From: Oreohelix idahoensis
Taxonomy: Eukaryota; Mollusca; Gastropoda; Stylommatophora; Oreohelicidae
NCBI GenBank assembly: GCA_024509875.1
Contig: JAMPIV010004254.1
Location: 248,001-312,000 of the forward strand
Direction of reading: 5' to 3'
Length of the DNA: 64,000 nucleotides
Below are positions 51,066 to 61,100 of this stretch, piece after piece. How positions within the stretch are numbered: the stretch's first letter is position 1; every line of letters starts with the position of its first letter. A program made the translations under genes and the position numbers. The notes beneath the pieces were generated by a model. That model worked only from the letters and a program-made list of their open reading frames with translations. It was not told the origin of the DNA and did no database searches.

Positions 51066-51827
51066 AATTAGCATATACAGTTTGACGTTGAAATAACATG
51101 AACTTATAATAATATACTATGGGGTGCATGTAACATTTAACATTGATAACGTTTTAATTCAAACGTGGCATGGTAACATTCTTCTAATGTAATGTTTCAA
51201 CTTCGTGACTTTAATTAATAGTGAACTCAGTGGGAATTAATAACATTTTAAGGCCATGAACGCTATGCTTCAACTATTAATTAAGCTAATTTAATTATGT
51301 CTAATAATTAATATATTTATAGCAAATAGATTATTGCGAATTCATAGAGCTAGTAATTTTCGCTCATGGCGTGTAGTATTTTAGCACTCGTATTTAATTA
51401 GTACCACTAATTATTTCTAGGCAATTTTAGGAGTGTTGCTCACTGCGCGTAGTTCATTTGCATTCTTCTTCATTTATAACTCATCGTTTTGATGCATTCA
51501 TATTCCATTTATTTGAATTCATTTATTGACATTTTTTCTTTCTGTTAACAATTTATTTATGTTTCATCGTCATTATTCCTTTATATTATCTAGTGTTGCC
51601 ACATTTGCCTCATGTTGGTTAATAGTGGTTGTACATTTACTTACATTGCATTTTGTTTATTTGAGCTGAGTTCACTTTCATATTTATTCTGTCACTAGTA
51701 ATATTTTGTTTAGTAATATTTTAGATTGATATTATGTGTAGATGATAATTTGATTTACTTCTCCGCGGTTATTCAAGTAAAAAAAAAAAAAAAAAATTTT
51801 TTTTTTTCGCGGGCGGATAAGGTAAAC
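51066..51827 (+). other. Non-coding 3' region of the Gmr1-like element
   Basis: AT-rich. Ends with an A17-T11 palindromic tract (51780-51807) and 'gcgggcggataaggtaaac' just before the 3' LTR, the likely but imperfect polypurine tract. No env-like frame. Confidence 0.6.
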
Positions 51828-52830
51828 AGTTACGTCCGTTTTGGGTCCTTAACAGTATTAAAGTAGACACGGGTCTTACTCCTGTTAAGAGGGTACGCAT
51901 CAACAAATGTGGTAAGAATATATTTGTAATTAAATTCATCGCGCACGGAAGCGCACATATTTGTGCGTGGGTATTTTTGCGTTTTGTTGCTAAACACTAG
52001 ATGACGCAGTGACCTCAGAGAGAGATGTAATGGCTGTGATGGAAGTCAGACGTTGGTCTGTTTGTTCGAGCCCCATATTGTGGGTAAACTACTGTTGATG
52101 CCTATATTATACGGCCTTCCATGTGGAAGCTATCGCCGTGAGGATTGAACAGTAAGTCATTTAAGCTAAATGAAAAATATATATTATGTTTTCGACATAT
52201 TGAATTTAGTCAGAACATTCAATGGGGAATTGTTGACCCTTCATTAGGGTGTACTGAAATTGATTGAAGATGAAGTGAAGTTATTGAATCCAGCCGATTA
52301 TTTTTAAGTACGTGCCGCTTGGAAGCATTGTATTACAAACGTGAATACATAGATAAAGTATATTTTTCGCCGTCCTATGGATTACGGCAGATGATGAGAG
52401 GTCAGTCAAAGTCAGGACTTAGGATTTTATTTGCACTGTTTATTAAGATGCCTCAAATATGAACATTGATGCTTTACTTACGATGTCCTGTCGTACCGGT
52501 ATGTTCATTAATACGACTATCATGAGACTATCCGATCTGAACAGTGATAATATATTGACATTTCTCCATGTTTATTAATATGCAAACCGTCAATGTCAGA
52601 GGATGTATACTCTGCTCGTCTTATCGTACGTCCAACGACGTTATTGTCAAAATAAACCTTGTAAACTAACCCAAGAGTTCCAGGGTGCTTCATTTGGCAC
52701 TAGCATTAGTTGACGTGCCCTGTTCATGTTCCTGTTGCCTGATCGCCACATAACCTAATAACATTCGCGTGTCAGCACAAAGTAGTAGTCATCAACAACA
52801 AAAACCACTACTACAGTTTAAACTACTACA
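51828..52830 (+). repeat. 3' LTR of the Gmr1-like element
   Basis: 1003 bases, collinear with the 5' LTR with about 2 percent substitutions by eye. It carries a 6-base insertion making 'cgtaccggtatg' near 52493 and lacks SINE3. It ends aactactaca, then the duplication acctg. Confidence 0.9.
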
Positions 52831-52835
52831 ACCTG

Positions 52836-53335
52836 CCTCTTCCTATCCCATTGTTTCTCTTGGACATGGGGTGTCCTTCGAGTCTCTTAAATTGTTCAGC
52901 TTGTTGTAAGATTCTGTTGTCTCATCTGTACTCCATTGACTGTAGCCCTGTAATGTTTTCCACATGGTTGATTGTCATGGAATTTAGGGCCTTGTTATTA
53001 TTCGTGCTGCTTGGTTTTGGAGTTTGTTTACTTTATAAAAATGTGACCTAGCTGCCATCGACCAGGCTGTGATGTCATATCCCATAACAGGCCTGACTCT
53101 GCCTGTGTACAGTTTTTTGAGGAGGTTTTCATCAGCACCCCATATGGTACCAGCTAATTTTTTCATGATGGCCATGCGTTGTTTTGCCCTAATCTTTGTT
53201 TTTGTTATCTGTATTTTCAATGTTAAGTGGCGGTCTAGTGTGATACCTAGGTATGTCGGTGTTTTTTCTTCTTGCACTGGGAGAACAATGTACTGTGTTG
53301 TGGCACACCTTGCCGTTCATAGGGTTTAAAGAGTT
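52836..53335 (-). pseudogene. LINE-D, RT C-terminal portion (minus strand)
   Basis: The minus strand encodes 'TPTYLGITLDRHLTLKIQI', 'IMKKLAGTIWGADENLLKKL', 'VRPVMGYDITAWSMAA' and 'NKLQNQAARIITR'. These match, position for position in style, the LINE-E segment 'RKLAGTNWGANERNLKKIY' / 'VQNQALRLITG'. The sense continues on the other side of the Gmr1-like insertion at 42938. The 5' part of LINE-D is missing right of 53335. Confidence 0.85.
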
Positions 53336-54814
53336 AACAAGATTGGTACAGCTTTAAAATGGCGTGTGGAAATGGAATTAGTATTTGCTGATAGGTTTCC
53401 TCTCATCTAGTGATTCTCTAGATTTTCAGTTTACAGTTTTTTCAGTTTGATTTTCTATTGAGTTTAAAAAAAAAAAAAAAAATTTACATCTGCTACTGTC
53501 TCAGTGATGAAGATTTTTCTCCAGTGCTCAATTGTAGTGTTCTTGTTTTAAATAAAGCTCAGTTTTACAGTTCCTTTTGTTTATTTAACATCAAGTAGCT
53601 TCAGTGTTTCCAGGCTTACCAAAGCTAGACAATTTATTATTTACATAATCCCTAAACAAATGTTTAACTAATATGGTTAAGTGTGGAATGGAAATGACAA
53701 AATCAGTCAGTGCCCTTGGGTCTTCTGTGTGTATAGGCCAGTGATCATACTGTATATCCTCCATCCTGTGGTTCTGTTAAAATATCTTCTTCCATGTGTT
53801 CTTGGTATCATCTTTGTGTCTTGCACCGTGTGTCCTTTTTTCAATGCCTGATGAGTTAGTTAACTAGAGATTTTCTCATTACTATGTCCAGTTCATCTTA
53901 AATTACCTCTTGCCTTTTCTATATTTAATACGTCTTTTTGTTCCTTGAAGAGTGCAGAGCTGCAACTGTTACTTGCCACCATTTTCTGATTCTATTGTGG
54001 ATCGTCTTTTCTTAGCTCAATGTACAACATCCTGGTTATCTTGGCTTCCTCTATCATCATTCTTCTCCAGGTTCTCTTTACCCTCTCCACTCTTCTTTGA
54101 GGGTTCTAGTAAAGGGCGTGTCTGGCTACTTTGGTGGTGGTTTCCTAAAGATGTGTGCCACAATATCTATAAAATCATTGCAAATTGACTGAAGAATACT
54201 AGAACATATTGGAAGTCCTGTTATATGACACAAAAAAAGATTATTTTATATATAGTGTAAAGTATAGTATATTTATAGTGTAAAGTGCATGGGTAAATTT
54301 GACTATAACCAAACGAGCAAACCTGGTGGCTTTTGGGATAGAAAGAGTTAAATTGGAGTTTTCCCTTTCTTTTTCAGCACAGACACAAAGTCCTTCTCTT
54401 ATATTAGGGCACGTCAAAATATAAAAGACCTTGTGGTCTGGTATAATAATTATTAGTTATTGTCTGCCTGTTGCCCAGTAGGCTGTAACCAATGTAGGCT
54501 AAAGTTCTGATTTACATTGGGTGAACATGGAAGAATTCAATATAATATAAAAATTCACTTAACTTTACTAGACGCTTGCAATAAATGAACTTAGACCATA
54601 ATATGTTGCCACTAACTAGATGGAGGTCTTCAAAACAGCTTTAAATCTTTCGGGTACTGTCAGTAACGTATGCAGTATTAATGTGTAAACTAGGTACACT
54701 GATGACTTCTGCAACTGTGCATATTGTTACTTTGTTTTTTACAACATATACTGTTGCACTTTACACAGTGTTTATGTGACTCAACCCTGTAAAATCATGT
54801 CTGTGTTGGTATCT
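53336..54814 (+). other. Spacer, nothing firmly recognised
   Basis: AT-rich. 'cttttgggatagaaagagtt' at about 54332 resembles a PiggyBac-type right end (TTAACTCTTT on the minus strand) without a partner. A decayed LINE may underlie 53700-54150, but no motif is convincing. Confidence 0.45.
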
Positions 54815-55025
54815 TCATTACTTCCCCTTTCGCTCCTTATGGAGCACAGAGCCACCACTGCAAATGTCCCATTCAGGAAGTCTGCATCAAAGCATTCACG
54901 GGCTCTGCAATGGTGGTTTCCATAGCAAATTTGTTTTACATGATGAGGTTTCCAGCCTCATGTACAACCTCATCTTAGTTGCCTCTTATTCTTTCAATGT
55001 CTCCTCAAAGACCCATGGCAACTAC
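54815..55025. repeat. SINE1 dispersed repeat, copy 7
   Basis: 'cttatggagcacagagccac', 'attcaggaagtctgcatc', 'tgttttacatgatgagg' and 'tgtctcctcaaagaccca' follow the family order. Confidence 0.78.
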
Positions 55026-55369
55026 ATGTCTACTAGATGTTAATTTTTATTTCCTCAAGATGGACACTCTAAGACCCCCAGATCAATGAACATTTATTTA
55101 AAGCTAACAATCTGGTGACAAGTTAGATGTTTCTGAATAAAGTATGTTTCATTCCATAAGTGCACAAGTTTAGTATTTCAATTATATTCTGAAAAGTGTC
55201 ACCTCTCTTATGGGTATTCAGAAATTATTTTTACCTATAACACTTGATATCATAAATACTGAAAATTGTAAGCAACAGAGTCTAACATTTTCAACCCACA
55301 TAAAAATTGTTTGTGGTTTTCTTGAAAGTAATATCACATGCTGCAATCAAGGGTTGAAATGAGGAACAG
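55026..55369 (+). other. Spacer, nothing recognised
   Basis: AT-rich sequence between SINE1 and repeat R2. Confidence 0.5.
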
Positions 55370-55520
55370 TGGGACATGTTCTTCGATATCGCCCAAAGAA
55401 TGCGCCTATGACACGGGAGGTAAGGATTAAGGTTATGCTTAGGATTCCTAACCCTTATTCTTTATTACTGCATCTCTGAATTCTTTTTTGAGGCTGTTTC
55501 AAACACACTGCCCACTGTTC
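55370..55520 (+). repeat. Dispersed repeat R2, copy 2
   Basis: 'tgggacatgttcttcgat' then 'ggtaaggattaaggtt', 'taacccttattctttatta' and 'gaattcttttttgagg', collinear with 27165-27340. Confidence 0.65.
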
Positions 55521-55589
55521 TTCATTTCAAACCCTTCCATGAATGAGTGACCTGTATAAAAATTAAACTGCAGGATCATTTGAATGCAG

Positions 55590-57271
55590 GGGCAAAGTCT
55601 TTTACAGACAGGGGGTATGATGTGCTGGTGTTGTGGGTAGTGGGTTTCCCCCCTTGCTTCACCCTAGGCCTAGTGAATTCTTGTTCATGAAAGGAGCGAC
55701 CATTGCGGTGTTAGTCTCTTGGCCTAGCAAAACCTCTCATACCCCAAGATCGTTGTGCGTGGTGAAGAGCCACACCCTCCTCGAGGTAGTCCTGGTAACT
55801 GAGGGTGCGAATCCTCAGGCTAAACACAACGGATCTAGAGGAGCAAACCTCGATAATAAAACCGGTGCACTACACCGTACACGCCCTCTGTGGGTGGGAA
55901 GGAGCCAGATGGATACTGAACAAGTCTTGGGAGTGGGAACGAGTGTGGACTTCTCCCTGAAGATCGGAACCCATCGTACAGGCACAGAGACTCAGAACGT
56001 GACGATCCTATTGCCTTCAACTCTTGGTCACATGCCTAGAGCCTCGGAGAACTCGGCGTAACCAGCAGGCAATCTGGTGGCGGGGAATGAGCACTGTGAG
56101 CCCTACCTTGGCTACGTATCAGAAGGAGATGCAGAAACACCCCCTTTATCTCCCCCAGAGCTGGCACAGTACACTTCTGGCTTCTACCCGGGGCGGTAGG
56201 AAATCCACAGGCACCCCAGCATCACAATGCCATGAAGATGACAAAGTTGGAATTTACTAACTCAAACCTGGCAGAGCAAGTCCTCCATCAGATGCGGCCG
56301 ATGCTGGGCCCACTGGCGCGTGGACACGTCCCGATCCCCATCGAGACTTGCCCGGGGAGCCCACCCCGGCTCAAAAAAGCAGAGAAGGCCACTCTCCAAA
56401 CCTCCGATGTCTTGCGGGCAGTGTTAGGATGTGCAAGAACATGGACAGGAAGACTCCACAACTTCCCCACTGAAGACACGCCCACGGCGACCGTTGCCTC
56501 AATTGGCTGTGTGTGGTGTACCCGGAAACGGGGCCTCCCAGTACTGAGGCACAGTTAAGTCCCCGATGTCACTTATCGGTGCAGAGTTGAGAGAGATGGC
56601 TGAGCATCACAATCCCCCCTGTGTTGCAGCATGATGAGAACCAAGCATTGCACACTGAGCTTGGGGGGATCACTTGGGCACCAGACTTAATACTGGCTCT
56701 TGACTGGATGGCCGCATGCAGGAGATTTCTACAATGGAGGGTTGGCAGGTGGTGGGTATCTGGAAGTGGCTCTGTGCAGGACGTGAGGATTCCTTGGGAG
56801 AGCCCAGAACCAGAGCACAGCATTGTGCAAGCTCTGCATAGTTGGAGAGCCCCCTGGATGACGGGGAATGCACAGTGTGCTACCCCACCCATCCCCAACT
56901 GCTAACTTAGAACCAGAAGTGGGGTCCTCTGTATGCGTGCCAGGCCAGGATAAAATGCCTGGGAACGAGACTGGAGCTCAGAACTCCCTAACTCAAAGTT
57001 GCAGAATGGCAGAAAAGCCACGGGAAAGACAGGGCTATTTTGAAGATAACGCAACCATATTTTTACCATACGAGCTCGGACGCCGCCTCGGTAAACAAGG
57101 TCCGCGCAGAGCAGTGACACCCCCAGTCTGCTTGCGAATAGTCTACTACTGGGAACTTAAACAGATTAGGGATGAGCCCACTCTCCCGTTGAACAGGTGC
57201 TAAAGTCGTAGATACTGGGCCAGAAGGCGCACCGGAAACCACAGTATCACGCAACTCGCTTTTTTTTTTCT
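55590..57271 (+). other. LINE-E 5' leader
   Basis: GC-richer than its surroundings, with scattered short frames on both strands (up to about 140 codons) but none with a recognised Gag or zinc-knuckle motif. It most likely contains the internal promoter and possibly a decayed ORF1. Confidence 0.55.
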
Positions 57272-60200
57272 ATGGAGAGTACACCGTCAAATAAATCTCG
57301 TACTGGTGCTCGCCCTGTGGAGCTCCACCAGGCAGGTGCAGTGCCGGGCTCTGAGCCTCGACAGAGCCCACCCTCAGCTACTGGAGGACCCTCTAGACCG
57401 TTTTGTGGAGTCAGCAGACGGCGGAGGAGAACTACTGACCAAAACAAAACAGAAAAAGAGAAACCCAGAGTGCCACTTGTCATGATGCACTGGAATGCAG
57501 AGGGAGTGAACAACAAGCAGGCTGGATACAGCAAAAAGACAGAGCTGGAAAACATCTTGTATGAGAAGCAAGTCAGTGTTTGCTGTATCCAAGAGACTCA
57601 CTTGAAAGCAGATCAAACCTTTAAAATAAGGGGATATCAATGCTTCAGATCCGACAGACAAGATAGACGAAAAGGAGGAGTACTTACTCTTGTAAGGAAT
57701 AACATTCCTGCACACGAAAGGAAAACCTTCATGGATGGAGCAGAATATCAGCTGTTGCAGCTAAAGGTAGACAAGATGGAAATAGAACTTCTGAACTATT
57801 ACAGCCACTCCCAGAGCTGGGGCTGTAACCATCTGGATCACAGAGGTGAAGAGGTTGAAACTTGGCAAGATGATCACTCCCTAATCCTAGTCAATAATGC
57901 CACAGATACTCCTACCTTCTACTCCAGAGGATGGCACACAACTTCAACACCAGATCTTGCCTTCTCCACACCAGATATAGCTGGATCTATTAGTAGAGAA
58001 GTAGGAGACCAACTAGGGGGAAGCGACCATCGCCCAATCTTTCTTACTGTCCAGAGTGCAACTCTCAGTACAGGCCCAGCCATTACAAGATGGAACTACA
58101 AAAAAGCCAACTGGGGTTTATTCAGGCATCAGGTGAACACGCTGCTGTCTACCCTCAAGGTACAGAACAGAGACATTAATGAAGTGGTAAAAGACTTCAA
58201 CAGATGCATACTACAAGCTGCAAAAGAAACCATTCCCAAAGGATGCCGGCGTAACTACATACCATACTGGTCCAGCACACTCCAAGAACGTCAGGAAGCT
58301 ATGGACAGGGCTAGAAAGGACGCAGAGTCTCAGCCTTCACTTGAAACTCACAACAAATGGAAAAAGGCTGTAGCAGAGTTTCAGAGAACAAAGCTAGAAG
58401 AAAAACGGAAAAGCTGGAGAACTAAAACGGCATCGCTGAACCTTGAGAAAGACGGCAGGAAACTTTGGAGATTAGTCAAGTCTCTAAATGAAGAGCGTTC
58501 CTCACCAAGGCAGACTATCACATTGGATGAAGGTGGCAAACTTTTCAGAGGAAAACAAGCTGCAGACTTGTTTGCTAGAAGATACAGTTCAGAAAGCAAC
58601 TTACCCATTAACATAGACCATCAGAGAGAGATAAGAAAAGAAATACTGGCAACCATGGGACAGACAGATACTCCTGCCCCAATGAGGGAACCCATCACAC
58701 TAGGAGAACTACAGAAGGCTATTTCCAAGCTTAAGTTTCAAAAGTCACCCGGCCCAGACAAAATCAGCAACGAAATGCTAGTAAATCTGAGCTCAGCAGC
58801 AAAGACAAAAAACTGCTTGAGATATTCAACCACAGCTGGTTGAAAGGAACGGTACCCCAAGTATGGAGAGAAGCCATCACAATACCCATACTAAAGAAAG
58901 GGAAATGTAAGACCGAGGCTGCAAGTTACCGGCCAATCAGTCTCACAAGCTGGGTTGGGAAGACTATGGAGCGAATAGTCAACCACAGATTGAAATGGTA
59001 TTTAGAGTCTGAGCAGATCCTGGTGCCGGAACAAGCTGGATTTAGAGAATGCTACAGTATAGAAGACCAAGTTACTTACTTGTCTCAAGCAATAGAAGAT
59101 GCCTTCCAGGAGAAGAAAAAGGTCCTAACGATCTGGGTCGACTTCAAGCAGGCCTTTGACAAGGTGTGGAAAGATGGCCGCATTGCAAAACTTAGGAGAA
59201 GTGGAATCCAAGGCAACATGATGAAATGGATCCAGTCATACTTGCATAACAGGAGAACTAGAGTCACTCTTGACGGTCTGCAGAGCAGAAAAGTGTTGCT
59301 CCATCAGGGGGTACCTCAAGGAGGAGTAATTTCCCCAACACTCTTCCTTGTTTACATCAATGACCTGGTGAAAGATCTCCCTGCAGGAGTGAAAGCTGCC
59401 TTATATGCAGATGACATAGTACTCTGGTGCACTGATGAAAATGTCACCACAGCAAATTATAGAATGCAGCGGGCAGCAGACATGCTAGTGTCATGGGCAG
59501 AGAAATGGCTTATCACAATAAACACAGACAAAACCTCCACAACACTGTTCTCCCTCGCCCCCAAGGACAAATCAGCTAACATACACCTAGGGACAACCGT
59601 GATCAAGGAAGAAAGCTACCCCACCTATCTTTGGGGTGACATTTGACCAAAGGCTTACATGGAATAAGCATATTGAAAATGCAGAAGGAAAGGCCCGAAG
59701 ACGACTAGGCATACTCAGAAAATTAGCAGGTACCAACTGGGGAGCAAATGAACGAAATCTAAAGAAGATTTATAATGGAGTAATAAGACCACACTTAGAG
59801 TTTAGCTCAGCAGCATGGTCATCAGCTGCTAACTCACATCTGCAGTCTTTGGACAAGGTGCAAAATCAAGCTCTCAGGCTCATTACAGGAGCCATGAAAA
59901 CTACACCAATAACAGAGATGCAGAAGGTAGCTGGATTACAGACACTGTCCCATAGAAGAGACACAAAAACCATGATCCAGATGGAAAAGTACAACAGTAT
60001 GCCAATGCACCCAATGAAGGCAAGACTAGATGATCTGGCATTGGGACGTCTAAAGCGTAGCAGCTTTGTGCATCGGGGAAAAAGACTTATAAGACAGCAT
60101 CAAGAAGACCTATCCATGAAGACAACACCACTGAAGCCCACCCTATACCCTGTACCATGGGAGCAGGCCAGCAGTGCCCTCCAAATTAATACATCAGTCA

Positions 60201-61050
60201 GTGGTCTCACAAGTGGATGTGAGTATAATGATCTGCAAAAACGAACTGCTACATTGAGTATGATCCAAGAAAGCTATCCGATCAATCATGGATACATGCC
60301 TATACAGATGGATCAGCAACTAATGCTGTTAGGAATGGAGGTGCCGGTATCTTTATCTCATATCCTGACAACCACTATGAGACTAGGCACATTCCCACTG
60401 GTAAATTCTGTTCCAACTATACAGCTGAGGTTCAAGCTCTAGAGCAAGCTGCAAATATGATTTATAACACCAACTCTGACTGCCACCAGGTAGTCATCCT
60501 CACAGATGCACTGTCTGTCCTGCACGCTCTCAAGGGTGGTAAACTCCCGCATCTGAGAAATGAACTGAACAAGGTAGCTGCCAAAAAGAGAACCATACTT
60601 CAGTGGGTACCATCTCATTGTGGTGTACCCGGAAATGAAAAGGCAGATAAACTTGCAAAAAAGGGAGGAGAATGTGAACAAGAAGATAATGAAGTCACAT
60701 ACTTTGAGAAAAAGAGAGCTATCCAGACTATCAGAAGAGAACAGAACCAACCAAAAGACGACTATCACACTCTCGACCGGCAGGGACAGATAACTATTTT
60801 TCGACTCAGGACAAGGCATAACAAACTGAATAAACACATGCACAAGCTACGACTGTCTGCTTCACCACTGTGCACATGTGGATTAAACGAACAAACTGCT
60901 GAGCATGTTCTACAGGACTGTCCTCTGTATGACCAGTTAAGAAAGATATACTGGCCCAATGACTCAACACTAAACTCAAAGCTATATGGAGTTAAAGAGG
61001 AACTTCAAACAACAGTCGAATTCATCATGAGAACTCGTCTGACGGTGTAA
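57272..61050 (+). pseudogene. LINE-E ORF2: APE endonuclease, RT, RNase H, C-terminal zinc-finger-like block
   Basis: APE-type endonuclease: 'MMHWNAEGVNNK', 'VSVCCIQETHLK', 'RKGGVLTLVRN', then 'LLNYYSHSQSWGCNHLDHRG', where the segment ending in GDFN normally before 'SHSxSWG' is missing, and 'GGSDHRPIFL' (catalytic SDH). RT: 'ASYRPISLTSWVGKTMERIV', 'TIWVDFKQAFDKVW' (motif A), 'LHQGVPQGGVISPTLF' (B) and 'LYADDIVLW' (C). Then 'RKLAGTNWGANERNLKKIY'. RNase H: an 'AYTDGSATNA' frame near 60300, 'VVILTDALSVLHALKG' and 'WVPSHCGVPGNEKADKLAKK'. The end has 'LCTCGLNEQTAEHVLQDCP'. Three frame breaks and the endonuclease deletion make it inactive. The domain set fits I/Ingi-type LINEs. Confidence 0.9.
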
Positions 61051-61100
61051 TCATCAAAGATGCGATCGCAAGAAGAAGAAGAAGAAGAATTTGAATGCAG

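Larger units (their letters stand above)
42944..52830 (+). mobile_element. Gmr1-like Ty3/gypsy LTR retrotransposon (PR-IN-RT-RH order), defective
   Basis: LTRs at 42944-44156 and 51828-52830 are similar apart from a SINE3 insertion in the left one; the outer ends are TG...CA and the 5-base duplication acctg flanks the element. The interior, all on the plus strand, has gag (45189 on), protease (about 46410), integrase (46911-48040), then RT and RNase H (48200-50990). Integrase before RT is the copia arrangement, but RT and the GPF-type integrase end are Ty3-like, as in the Gmr1 group. Many stops and frameshifts inactivate it. A mariner (49337-50664) splits RNase H. Confidence 0.88.
55590..61088 (+). 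mobile_element. LINE-E: nearly full-length APE-RT-RNase H LINE with 12-bp TSD
   Basis: 'atttgaatgcag' lies at 55578-55589 and 61089-61100 and brackets 5499 bases ending in a (GAA)n tail. A 1.7-kb leader (55590-57271) without a convincing ORF1 precedes an ORF2-like region (57272-61050) with endonuclease, RT, RNase H and a C-terminal cysteine block. Frameshifts near 58815, 59640 and 60270-60450 and an internal endonuclease deletion inactivate it. Fragments LINE-D, G and H in this window belong to the same broad group. Confidence 0.9.

Noticed and set aside
54360..54415. A plus-strand acceptor-like cttttttcag followed by a short frame as a terminal exon
   Set aside because: The frame is only about 15 codons, has no partner exon and no similarity to ODAD4 or arrestin.
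55633..56061. 142-codon plus-strand frame as a host exon
   Set aside because: It lies within LINE-E, between the target duplication at 55578 and the ORF2-like gene, and has no recognisable motif or splice sites.
56024..57203. Several 70-140 codon frames on both strands in the LINE-E leader as an ORF1
   Set aside because: No zinc knuckle, RRM or coiled-coil pattern is visible and the frames conflict between strands. They look like chance frames in GC-richer sequence.
9528..60346. Scattered accggt palindromes (9528, 26000, 26060, 26268, 48150, 52495, 60340) as a regulatory motif
   Set aside because: Roughly seven occurrences are expected by chance for this composition and length, and they show no common context.
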